From: Cladopsammia gracilis
Lineage: Eukaryota; Cnidaria; Anthozoa; Scleractinia; Dendrophylliidae
DNA: 64,000 nt
Direction of reading: 5' to 3'
Assembly (NCBI GenBank): GCA_022457155.1
Contig: JAJGOT010000682.1
Span: 188,501-252,500, forward strand
The notes under the pieces were generated by a model. It had not been told where the DNA came from and searched no databases. It was given only the letters and a program-made list of their open reading frames with translations. Of the stretch, positions 56,196 through 64,000 are shown in pieces. Made by a program: the position numbers and the translations under genes. Each line of letters begins with the position of its first letter. Position 1 is the stretch's first letter.

Positions 56196-56677
56196 GCAAT
56201 GACGATCAAATGTTATATTACTTTGTATTTTTGTTCGATGTCCCCGTACTTAATAGATGGTTTTTACGGCGGTCATGTTGCTCATCAGAACAATGAAATT
56301 TCCATCCTTTGGTAATAAAACTCTATTTTTATGTCAACGATTTCTACTGTTACCGACCACCAACATGGCCCCTTCTAAAAACCATGCATGGGCTGTGCGG
56401 GTACCGCGTTATGTATAATCTCGTTTTGCTGCCATTAGTCACTAAAAATGTTCGTAAATTCTTTTCGAGGAATGAATCCTGAAAACGTCGAATTTGTAGC
56501 AAAGGCGATACTCTTCACAGAAAAGTGTTTGATACTTACCACTTTGCTGAAATGTCGCCTTCAACACCGCCAACATTTAAATTATGAAACGAAGCCAAAC
56601 AAACATGGCCCCATTTTTCAGCTGAGAAGGCGCTACAAGAATGACATACTCATTCCCAGAGCCACTTGGTCCTCTTA
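56196..56677. other. Space between the zinc-finger gene and the two-gene transposon
   Basis: Includes the presumed upstream region of the zinc-finger gene and a 94-codon frame (56448-56732) that runs into the transposon's left TIR and so is not a real gene. Confidence 0.5.
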
Positions 56678-57122
56678 CAGTGCGGACACTGAAAGCGGGC
56701 CACCGAGAACAACTTTGACCAATCAGATTTGACCTCCAAAACAATACCATTCTAAAACCGTCTGATCGACCAATGAAAAACGAGGGAAAATATTCGCATT
56801 TCTAATAACTTTCTGAGAACCGGCTTTTATAGTAATATTCATTTAGTTTGCGGGATTTTGCACTGTAGTTTATTGATCGTGTTGAAGCAAAAAAAATAAA
56901 TTTGTTCAATGTTCAATATATTTTAGTCGTAACCGGCGAGAAATCTAAATTTTCTTCGGCACGCGGTGCCGATCGCGTGACAATATAAACAAATATTTTT
57001 TGTCCTGTTTATTTGATTATCGCCGCACGTTTCAGACCGTGGGAACACTATTATGTGAATGGTTGAATTACTAAGAGCTTACATTACTGCATTCTCGCTC
57101 ACTGATAGAAGTGTAGTCCACG

Positions 57123-58085
57123 ATGGAGAGTGAAGTTGCTATGTGGCTTTCCTCGATCCCTTGTGGATTAGAGCTGAGAGAGCTGGCCAAGGAATTTGAA
57201 GAAAGAGGATTTACCACCAAAGAATCGATGAAATATGTTGACAGTTCTGACTTGGATGTGTTGTTTCCCTCACCGCAAAAACTAAGTTACGCCAAGAAGA
57301 AAATACTATTGAAGGAAATCTCAAAGTTGTCACAAGAGCCCACTCGCGCTACAGTTGTTCCAAGATCTACCTCTCAGGCAAGCACTACTCCAGGAACATC
57401 CCATGGCGCTAGCGTTTCAGCTGTTCCTAGCACAAGCAACTCGAGCTTTCAAGGGAAGAAAGAAAACAGCTTATCTGAAGATCTGGGTTTCCTGGAAGCG
57501 CGCATCGCAAGTGCAAAGCACGAACATGCTAGACTCTTACAAACTGCTGATCATTACGATGAACTAGCCCCTAAGAGGGCAAAAACCTGCACAAATTGCC
57601 ATCTTCCCGGACATCAGAAGAGTAAGTGCTCTAGGCCGCAATGTAACGGAATAGAAAACTGTAACATCCAAAGTAAACATCCAGAATTTAGAAATGAAAT
57701 CAGCGAGTTGGAAACTCTCATCAAAGAACTCGAGAAAAACAACACAAAAGCCAAAGATGATCTCGCAAGTTTCAAGGCAGCCAAAGAAAAAGCTAGCAAT
57801 AGTTTTTTTGCAATCATGAGAGATCGCTTGAAGAAATCGAATCCGATGAAATATGCTGGGACAGATCGTCTCATCTTGGATAGAGATCTACTCACATTGA
57901 AAAAGGCATTGAACAATAAAGTACCACTGAGTACGGACAGTGACTGGAGGTTGCCCATGATAATCGAGGGCTATCAGAGGGGAAACCTTGCTCCACTCCA
58001 ATCTTTGAATTATCAAGCTCCTGTAGCTGATTACAATGCTTGCCAGCCGTCCTCAAGCCGCAGACTTTCATATCTGAATATGTGA
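57123..58085 (+). CDS. Transposon accessory protein: SAM-like domain, CCHC knuckle, coiled coil
   Basis: 320 residues from ATG 57123. Residues 5-70 (VAMWLSSIPCGLELRELAKE, FEERGFTTKESMKYV, SDLDVLFPS, KKKILLKEISKL) fit a sterile-alpha-motif fold. A Ser/Thr-rich linker (75-115) follows, a helix (120-150), then a zinc knuckle CTNCHLPGHQKSKC (156-169, exact C-x2-C-x4-H-x4-C) with extra C174, C180 and H186. A coiled coil (190-228) and a conserved-looking C terminus (FFAIMRDRLKKSN, DSDWRLPMIIEGYQRG) complete it. I recall uncharacterised cnidarian proteins of this type. It shares the TIRs with a transposase, so an accessory role (nucleic-acid binding, multimerisation) is inferred. Frame intact. Confidence 0.75.
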   Translation: MESEVAMWLSSIPCGLELRELAKEFEERGFTTKESMKYVDSSDLDVLFPSPQKLSYAKKKILLKEISKLSQEPTRATVVPRSTSQASTTPGTSHGASVSAVPSTSNSSFQGKKENSLSEDLGFLEARIASAKHEHARLLQTADHYDELAPKRAKTCTNCHLPGHQKSKCSRPQCNGIENCNIQSKHPEFRNEISELETLIKELEKNNTKAKDDLASFKAAKEKASNSFFAIMRDRLKKSNPMKYAGTDRLILDRDLLTLKKALNNKVPLSTDSDWRLPMIIEGYQRGNLAPLQSLNYQAPVADYNACQPSSSRRLSYLNM

Positions 58086-58811
58086 ACACTTTGAACTCTG
58101 AATTATGGACTTTCATAAAAGAATGTTTTCATATTTAAATATTTTCATATTTTTAGGAGTGAGTTGTTCACGAGTCCACTTTTACATTCCGTTTTCTTTA
58201 TAGTTATGGTTTATAATTTGTTATACCAGTTTGAAGTTTAGATATGGCCTTACTGAAATATTTGGTAATGGAGACAAAGCTCCTGATATTGCTTGAAATA
58301 TTTTCAGGCTTATAGCAGGGAAGGTCAATAGAAGAAAAACAAACCATAGCTGATTATATTTTTTCGAGCATGTTGGCCCTGCTGCAAGTTGTGTTGACAT
58401 TATAAGTGTGAATGTTGTGAAGCTAGTTTATAGATCATAACGTCTCCGAAGTTATAATTTTGAAGTTCATTTTGAAAATAAAGAGTTGTTGTTGTTTGGG
58501 GGTTTTGCACGCAATACAGACTCCCAGGTGCTGAGACCAGGTAACATTTTGTTCTTGTTCAGCGAACTTTCTGTTTTATTTACAATGCAATTCTGTAAAC
58601 GACGACATAGTATTCCAGGTTTTCTAGAGTTTTTCAACTAGACTACAATGCAACTAGGAAGAATGAAAAGTGTACTAGGTTCTATTTTTGCCGCGCCGGC
58701 CCATCACCGGCAAGCTCCGACTTTGATCTGACTAGTCCGGTTCTGAAGTCTGTACTGATTTTGTCAGTAGCTAAACTGTAGCTGGAAAATTTCCACTCAA
58801 TAAGTTCTTAT

Positions 58812-59855
58812 CTACAAATAACCGATGTGTCTAAAGTAAGCAGCAGAAACTTCGGGGGTTATTTCTATGCATGCATTGTAGATCGCTATTTCTGTTTGAT
58901 GTTCAGCCAACAGCTGGTTGCGCTTCAGGTAGCACTTGATTTGAATGAAGCAGAGTTCGTAACTGTTCAAATGTGGAGAATATGGAGGCTGAAAGACAAG
59001 ACGAAGGCCATAGTCATCCAGCATTTCTCTAAGGGTATTTTCTGCGAAATGTCCGTGGTGGAAACCGCAGTTGTCCATGATAATCGTATCTCCTCTCTCG
59101 AGGATAACCGTCCCATTTCTCTCAAGTTCCACTGCTTGCTCGAAAAATAAAATCATCTCGTTTCCATTTGAAGGACCATTCAGGGTATTCATGAAATCAA
59201 CCCCTTTCATTGAATGAAGCAGGTTGATAGTGAATGTTGCGTTGGACGCATATCTTTGAATCTCTACGGCCGGCTCACCTATATAGCTACTTCCATATAG
59301 CCGGTTACCAGTTGTTTTTACCACGCTGCTTTCATCAAAGAAGTGAATAGAAGCTGGGTTGAGGTCGCTGATTTCATCTAAATAAACGTTCGTCTGATGA
59401 ATTACATTTTCCGTTGTGGATTCAATGGGCGTAACAGTAAGCTTTTTGTAAGACATCATCAGATCAGATCTAATACACTCTTTTATAGCACTTTTGCTGG
59501 GGATATCTGCTGGGTAAACAATTCCGTCGAGGAGCAATCTGTCTTGTATTTCAGTTACATAAGTACTAGGCTTGATCAGTTTTTCGTGCTCAATATATTC
59601 AACCACATCGGGAGTCATTTTGATCCTTGGATTGGGAGCTCTGGGTGGCCGTAGCGAAGAGTTCGCTATATTATAATCCCGCAGGACATTTCTAACGAAG
59701 TGTCGGCTTCTTCTCGTCAAATCAGCTATTTGGTTTGGTGCAAAATTTGCATGATGTAAATCCAAAATGCGTTCGCGATACATCGTTGGAAGTTTACCTC
59801 TGCTGCAGTACAGCCCGCCTCGCCGATTCACCTGGACATTTACAACAGGCAGCAT
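58812..59855 (-). CDS. Tc1/mariner-type (IS630 superfamily) DDE transposase, DD38E
   Basis: 347 residues from ATG 59855; an upstream non-ATG extension is disregarded. Residues 20-65 are a helix-turn-helix (KLPTMYRERILDLHHANFAP, IADLTRRSRHFVRNVLRDY) and a basic, Pro-rich linker follows (RPPRAPNPRIKM). Catalytic core: D174 in IHFFDESSVV, D261 in IIMDNCGFHHG, E300 in PPYSPHLNSYE, with 38 residues between the last two rather than the 34 of classical Tc1. It would cut and paste DNA at TA. TTTTCAG lies just before the ATG, so a 5' non-coding exon is possible. Intact and convergent with the accessory gene. Confidence 0.85.
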   Translation of the reverse strand: MLPVVNVQVNRRGGLYCSRGKLPTMYRERILDLHHANFAPNQIADLTRRSRHFVRNVLRDYNIANSSLRPPRAPNPRIKMTPDVVEYIEHEKLIKPSTYVTEIQDRLLLDGIVYPADIPSKSAIKECIRSDLMMSYKKLTVTPIESTTENVIHQTNVYLDEISDLNPASIHFFDESSVVKTTGNRLYGSSYIGEPAVEIQRYASNATFTINLLHSMKGVDFMNTLNGPSNGNEMILFFEQAVELERNGTVILERGDTIIMDNCGFHHGHFAENTLREMLDDYGLRLVFQPPYSPHLNSYELCFIQIKCYLKRNQLLAEHQTEIAIYNACIEITPEVSAAYFRHIGYL

Positions 59856-60139
59856 TTTCACGACTGAAAATAATTGGCAAAAGCAAATCAAAACTTTTTC
59901 ACTCTCGCCTCTCTCTAAACTGTCAAAGTTCGTGCGGAAAAGTCAACGAACCTCTGCTGATTGGTGCTCGAAAAAGTAAATAGATTTGATCCTGCGTTGT
60001 CATTGGTCAAACACACTTGACCAAATTTGATTGGTCAAAGTTGTTCTCGGTGGCCCGCTTTCAGTGTCCGCACTGTAACCGTCGGAGCCTGAGGACGAAG
60101 GCTAAGAGCAATCTCGCGACAAATACTAAGGACCACTAA

Positions 60140-61164
60140 GGGACACCATATCATTCAAAAGTGGTATGAGTTTACAACTGGTGATCGAAGAAACGATCGC
60201 TATGGTTGAGATTATCGATTGGTGATTGAGAATTACAATCGCTGTAATTGAGTTTATCGATTGGTGATTGAGAATTACGATCATTATAGAGTGTTTTCAC
60301 TGACGTCATATCAAAATTCAGAAGCAGTTTTCGATTCTAAAATGTTTATGGAATTGTAGAGAGTTGAAAACTACACATCTGGACCAAATTTTGAAGTGCA
60401 AGAGCATTTCATTCAAGAGTTATAGGCAAATGAGTATAGACATTTTTAGTGAGAAATGTATGGAGCGGCCATCTTGGTGTCCCACTTAGGGACACCAACA
60501 TGGCGGCCAAAAATTTAAAGACTTTAAAGTCTTAATAACACCAAAAATCTCATCACAAAATATTGTATTCACTATAAGAGGCATGAAATCGGCTTATTAT
60601 CATCTATAATTCATTAATAACTTTCAACTAGTTCAATTTTGTTTGTTTTCACGACTTATCTGAAACAGCATGACGAATTGCGTGACACATTTACAACCTT
60701 TATAAATCGAAAACGATACATCGTTACAACCTAAAACTTTCTGTGAAAGATTATAACACTGGTATCCACATACCAGAAACAGCTTCGTAGGATGCTTACT
60801 TTAGATTTTTTTAACTTTTAAGACGCCATGTGAAAACACTATAGTTTATGGTGCGTTATGATCGTTATATATGATATTCGTATGTTCACATTCATACATT
60901 ATGGTCAGAAATCACCAATCGATAAACTCAACTATAACGATCGTAATTATCAATCACCAATCGATAATCTCAACCATAGCGATCGCGTTTTCGATCACCA
61001 GTTGTACATTTAACCATAGCGATCGTAATTCTCAAACACCAATTGTTAAACTCAACTATAGCGATAATAATTCCCAAACACCAATCGATAATCTCAACCA
61101 TAGTGATCGTTTTTTCGATTCACCAGCTGTAAACTCATACCACTTTTGAATGATATAGCGTCCC
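60140..61164. mobile_element. 1-kb inverted-repeat element with repeat-filled arms
   Basis: Left arm GGGACACCATATCATTCAAA (60140), right complement GGGACGCTATATCATTCAAA (ending 61164), continuing AGTGGTATGAGTTTACA(A/G)CTG. Each arm then holds tandem units of about 42 bp built on GATTATCGATTGGTGATTGAG and its complement, two on the left and about four on the right. No ORF. It starts 63 bp after the two-gene transposon. A target duplication is not evident. Confidence 0.75.
60294..60840. mobile_element. Nested element with AGTGTTTTCAC ends
   Basis: Inside the 1-kb element, AGTGTTTTCAC on the left and GTGAAAACACT on the right are exact inverses, each flanked by ATAG outside. The interior contains TGACGTCA and, near 60465-60505, a palindrome with arms GCCATCTTGGTGTCCC and GGGACACCAACATGGC. 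Non-coding. Superfamily not determined. Confidence 0.6.
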
Positions 61165-61508
61165 ATAAACTCAGCGCGTTGCGCTTATGGCTCCGTCAAT
61201 TCCAAGCCCGCTTCCCCCCCGGGCATTTGTCTTTTTTTTGCAAATGCCCTGCGGTGGGGTCAGCGTATAGCCCATTCAAATTGCAATTCATTTAGACCCA
61301 GTCCGCCTATGTCTAGAGCCACTCATCAACAGTTTTGGTACATTGGTACATTGGTTATTTCTCGGTTTCTGTTCACACACACACAAACATAAAATAACAC
61401 CAAATCTCTGTGACACTTTCACTTTGAGTTTCCTTCATTTCTTCTTTCTCGTGTTAGACGTGCATTATTCTCAGAAGCAAGATGGAAAAAATCAAGAACT
61501 TCACCTGG
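61165..61508. other. No recognisable gene
   Basis: A C-run (61215-61222) near CGGGCATTTG and an ACACAC stretch. Nothing coding. Confidence 0.5.
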
Positions 61509-61510
61509 TA

Positions 61511-61654
61511 TAGAGGTTTTGCACGGCAGCCATGTTGCATGGCAGGAACAATGAAAATGTTTTGCATTAGAAAGAAGTAGAAAAACACTCTTTCCCATAG
61601 GGAAAAGAATCTATTGTTCCTACCATGCAACATGGCTGCCGTGCAAAACCTCTA
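61511..61654. mobile_element. 144-bp MITE with 42-bp inverted repeats
   Basis: Arms start TAGAGGTTTTGCACGGCAGC and match over 42 bp with one mismatch; the loop is about 60 nt. TA flanks both ends (61509-61510, 61655-61656). Near-identity of the arms indicates a young copy. Confidence 0.85.
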
Positions 61655-62198
61655 TACTGTAGATTTCCGAAAGTAGCGGCCCCCGAAAGTAACACGAAAA
61701 TTTAGTTTTATCGAGTCAATAAGGTAAATTGACCACCGTAAAAAGATTCAAATAGCTGACGTTTCGAGCGCTAGCCCTTCGTCGGAGCGAATCAAGGAAT
61801 TGTGGGTAGTGTGTGGTTTTACATAGAAAGCAGTGGAGCTACGCTATTGGTGGAAATTTGGTGACGTGAAAAGCAAATGTAAATTAGTTGAATGAAAAGC
61901 GTTCGTTGATTTCGTTGGGTGTGAGAGTGCCGATTTGAAAGATGATTTTTTTGTTCTAAGTTTTTACGGCTTTCTGTGTTACCCTGTTGTATGGAAAGGC
62001 CACAGATTGTCATGTGTTTTTTTTAGAATGGTTAGTAAGATTGAAATGACGTGCGACTGGTTTGGATGCGTCTTTGTCATTGTTTTCAACGTCTCGGAGA
62101 TGTTCTTCTCAAACTCATTAATAATTCACGAGTTATTCAGCCAATAAAAATGGCTAAATTCGTCACGTGCATGAGTTTTGATACCCAATGAAAACCCA

Positions 62199-62253
62199 GA
62201 TGAAAACTACGTGTGCTTTGGATCACATATCCAAACCACACGTAGTTTTCATC
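62199..62253. repeat. 25-bp-stem hairpin inside the Penelope-like copy
   Basis: Arms GATGAAAACTACGTGTG(C/G)TTTGGAT, one mismatch, 5-nt loop CACAT. Weaker inverted similarity extends out to GTTTTGATACCCAATGA (62174) and its complement at 62291, so the whole may be a MITE of about 120 bp. Confidence 0.85.
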
Positions 62254-62786
62254 TGATTCCTCATTGGATATCTTGATTCGCGCATCAAAACAAAAGAAAT
62301 TAAACAAAACAACAGTTTATTTTTGCACCGTTAACAACAATGCTAATTTCACAATTTGACAGCGAAAAATAAACAACACTTTTCCTCGTAGTATCTTTTA
62401 TCTCGGCGTCGAGACAGCGACGGAAAACGACAGATTTCGCAAACAGTATTATTTATAAAATAACGTTTCTACCATTTACCGTTTATCCTCGGCTTGTAGT
62501 GGATTCAGCGCTTCGCTTCCCACAATTTCAACAAGGTGCTTTCCACTCGCGAAAAATTTTGACTGCCCATTTGTTTTTGTAGACTGTTGACTTCGGAATA
62601 CTCTCCTTTAACAAGTTCGACTCATCTGCAGTTTTTGGGCTACGAAAACGGCCTTCGTTGCTTTCTTCAAGTGACGCTGCCATCTTTCAGAAAGAATGCA
62701 CGCACTGACGCCCAGATACAAATATTTAAACCAACGCTCAAGATTTGCATTATTCATACCTCAGGACAATGTGGCATTGTTTGAGA

Positions 62787-62935
62787 AGCTATATCAAAAA
62801 CTCGTGCTTCGGGTTTCATCAGGGGCTCCAAACACCTGGAAACAATAAAAGCACTCGGCCGAAGCGGCCTCGCGCTTTCATCTGTTTCTCGGTGTTTGGA
62901 ACCCCTGATGAAATCCTCGCACTCGTTGTTGATAT
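62787..62935. mobile_element. Foldback element splitting the GIY-YIG domain
   Basis: Arms TTTCATCAGGGGCTCCAAAC and GTTTGGAACCCCTGATGAAA, about 23 bp with one mismatch, with weaker outer similarity (AAAACTCGTGCTTCGGG and CCTCGCACTCGTTG). The loop has GGCCGAAGCGGCC. It sits between the GIY-YIG core and the C-terminal block of the nuclease. Confidence 0.7.
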
Positions 62936-63804
62936 ATTACATGAAACCGGTCGCCCAGTCTGCTCCCTGTTTCGCCAATGTATATCTTTTTGCAAAATGT
63001 ACATGTCATATATGCAGTAGATAACATTTACAGAGGTGCATGTGAAACGATCAGTGATTTTGATAGATCGTTTGGGTCCCGTTATTTTGTCCGTGTTTTG
63101 AATGAAAGTGTTACATCGTGTGCGTGTGCATTTAAAAGTTCCCGATTCCTCGTCAGATTTCAGTGCACTCGTAACTAGAAAGTTGCCTATGTTTTTGTCA
63201 CGTTTGAATGATATTGGTGGGGATTGCGAAAATTTCTGCCAGTTTCAGGATCGTTTTAGAGTAATTATTTTTTATTTAAATGATGCTTTTGACTGTGTTG
63301 TTGTGTCGATGGTAAGTGAGGGTGAATGGAATTCTCTCGTTCTTTTCCTTCTGTGACGTTTGTAGAGCTGATTGTCTGTCGATCTGTTGCGCACGTTCTT
63401 GGCCCGTATTAACAACAGAGTCAGGGTACCCACTTTTCTTGAAAAACTGGCACCGGCATTTCTTCTGATTTGTTGGAAAAATCAGAGTCATCACTACATA
63501 GACGTCGAAGTCTGAGAAATTGAGAATGGCGTTTTTAACTTGCGATGGATGTGAGGATGAATGTAACAGATAACTGTGGGAATCTGTAGGTTTGTAGTGC
63601 ACACTTGTGGATAAACTGTTGCCGTTGATTGAAATATTAATGTAAAGAAAAGCGACTGAGAAGGGTCTCCCAGGGGTTTGGGGGAACAAGGGAACATGGC
63701 CAATTTCAAGGGGAACAGAGAAAAAATCTTAGGGAACACAGGAACCTTGAAACAGTTTTGCGGATCACGGGAACAAACATTGTCAACATTGTAAAGGGGA
63801 ATCT

Positions 63805-63978
63805 GAAAGTAATGGCCCACCCGAAAGTAATGGCCCACCCTAAAGTAACGGTCCACGCGAAAGTAACAGGCTACCCGAAAGAAACGGTCCACCTGAAAGT
63901 AATGGTCCACCCGAAAGTAACGGTCTACCCGAAAATAACGGGCTACCCGAAAGTAACGGACTACCCGAAAGTAACGTT
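63805..63978. repeat. 18-bp tandem repeat, about 10 copies
   Basis: The unit GAAAGTAACGG(T/C)C(C/T)ACCC repeats from 63805 to 63978 with exact 18-bp spacing (GAAAG at 63805, 63823 ... 63967). 18 is a multiple of 3, so both strands show long repeating frames, which are not genes. A similar pair of phrases (CGAAAGTAGCGGCCCCCGAA) lies at 61669. Confidence 0.9.
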
Positions 63979-64000
63979 AATTTTCAGATCCTTCTAGTGA

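Larger units (their letters stand above)
56678..60075. mobile_element. Complete 3.4-kb two-gene DNA transposon, TA target site
   Basis: Both ends begin CAGTGCGGACACTGAAAGCG and match over 54 bp with one mismatch (left 56678-56731, right 60022-60075). TA stands outside each end (56676-56677, 60076-60077). CAGT ends plus TA are Tc1/mariner features. Inside are two convergent full-length frames: 57123-58085 (+) and 58812-59855 (-), with about 730 bp between that holds AATAAA signals on each strand (58478 plus; about 58571 minus). Subterminal ACCAATGA(A/C)AA phrases recur on both sides. One-mismatch TIRs and intact frames indicate recent activity. Confidence 0.85.
61690..63655 (-). mobile_element. 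Penelope-like element: post-RT region, GIY-YIG nuclease and 3' end, interrupted
   Basis: Minus strand from 63655: INISINGNSLSTSVHYKPTD, SHSYLLHSSSHPSQVKNAIL, ERIPFTLTYHRHNNTVKSII, then after frame changes CKKIYIGETGSRLGDRF (near 62985), the GIY-YIG core. Foldback sequences separate it from the end of the domain, MTICGLSIQQGNTESRKNLE (62013) and its tail GINERF-like text. The 3' region (61790-61690) reads CGAAGGGCTAGCGCTCGAAA then CGTCAGC...TTTACGGTGGTCAAT, an end I recall from many coral retroelements. RT is missing (5' truncation at about 63655). Confidence 0.75.

Noticed and set aside
56448..56732. 94-codon frame left of the two-gene transposon
   Set aside because: Its end lies within the TIR and its N-terminal part has no recognised domain; chance frame.
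63758..63997. 79-codon frame of KV(T/M)xxP repeats, and its antisense
   Set aside because: Produced by the 18-bp satellite.

Overview
The window looks like a gene-poor, transposon-rich stretch of an invertebrate animal genome. It is most likely an anthozoan cnidarian (stony coral or sea anemone). That assignment is inference: GT/AG splice sites, Kozak-type starts, a tRNA-derived SINE and a mix of element families (Penelope-like, L1-like, DIRS-like, Polinton, Helitron-like Rep/helicase, Mutator-like) that I associate with such genomes. No rRNA, stand-alone tRNA, CRISPR or prokaryotic operon was seen, and nothing here names a species.

Layout. 0.1-2.9 kb: decayed Mutator-like transposase running into a DEDDh exonuclease. 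5.2-8.8 kb: a MITE, an OTU-protease exon, two copies of a DIRS-like leader, an inverted L1-like LINE piece and a conserved cnidarian repeat-protein fragment. 8.8-18.4 kb: a frameshifted Helitron-like Rep plus PIF1 helicase, an unknown acidic/NLS protein present in three copies, then satellite and hairpin arrays. 19.6-24.0 kb: a spliced, partly decayed BEN-domain gene whose intron holds a SINE and a Harbinger-like MITE. 25.5-31.3 kb: broken Gypsy element followed by an L1-like LINE. 33.2-34.2 kb: a three-exon zinc-ribbon gene candidate. 36.3-39.4 kb: another L1-like LINE split by a 1.1-kb element with a 9-bp target duplication that carries host-gene and Penelope fragments. 40.6-42.8 kb: tandem Penelope-like copies, one cut by a MITE whose empty site survives in the neighbour. 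47.2-50.1 kb: end of a Polinton/Maverick (PolB 3' end, intact integrase, five small membrane-protein genes). 50.4-52.9 kb: a TIR-bounded composite. 54.4-56.2 kb: C2H2 zinc-finger array, minus strand. 56.7-60.1 kb: a complete 3.4-kb TIR element with two intact convergent genes. 60.1-64.0 kb: foldback elements, a Penelope-like GIY-YIG copy and an 18-bp satellite.

Most likely still coding: the two genes of the 56.7-60.1 kb transposon and the Polinton integrase with most of its small neighbours. Nearly everything else carries stops or frameshifts. The best candidates for something undescribed are: (1) the two-gene Tc1/mariner-type transposon pairing a DD38E transposase with a SAM-like/CCHC-knuckle/coiled-coil protein; (2) the hairpin array with a constant loop and changing stems that follows the Helitron-like Rep/helicase and its triplicated accessory gene; (3) the Polinton cluster of tiny membrane proteins, most with an A-run + CATATATA motif in a very short spacer.
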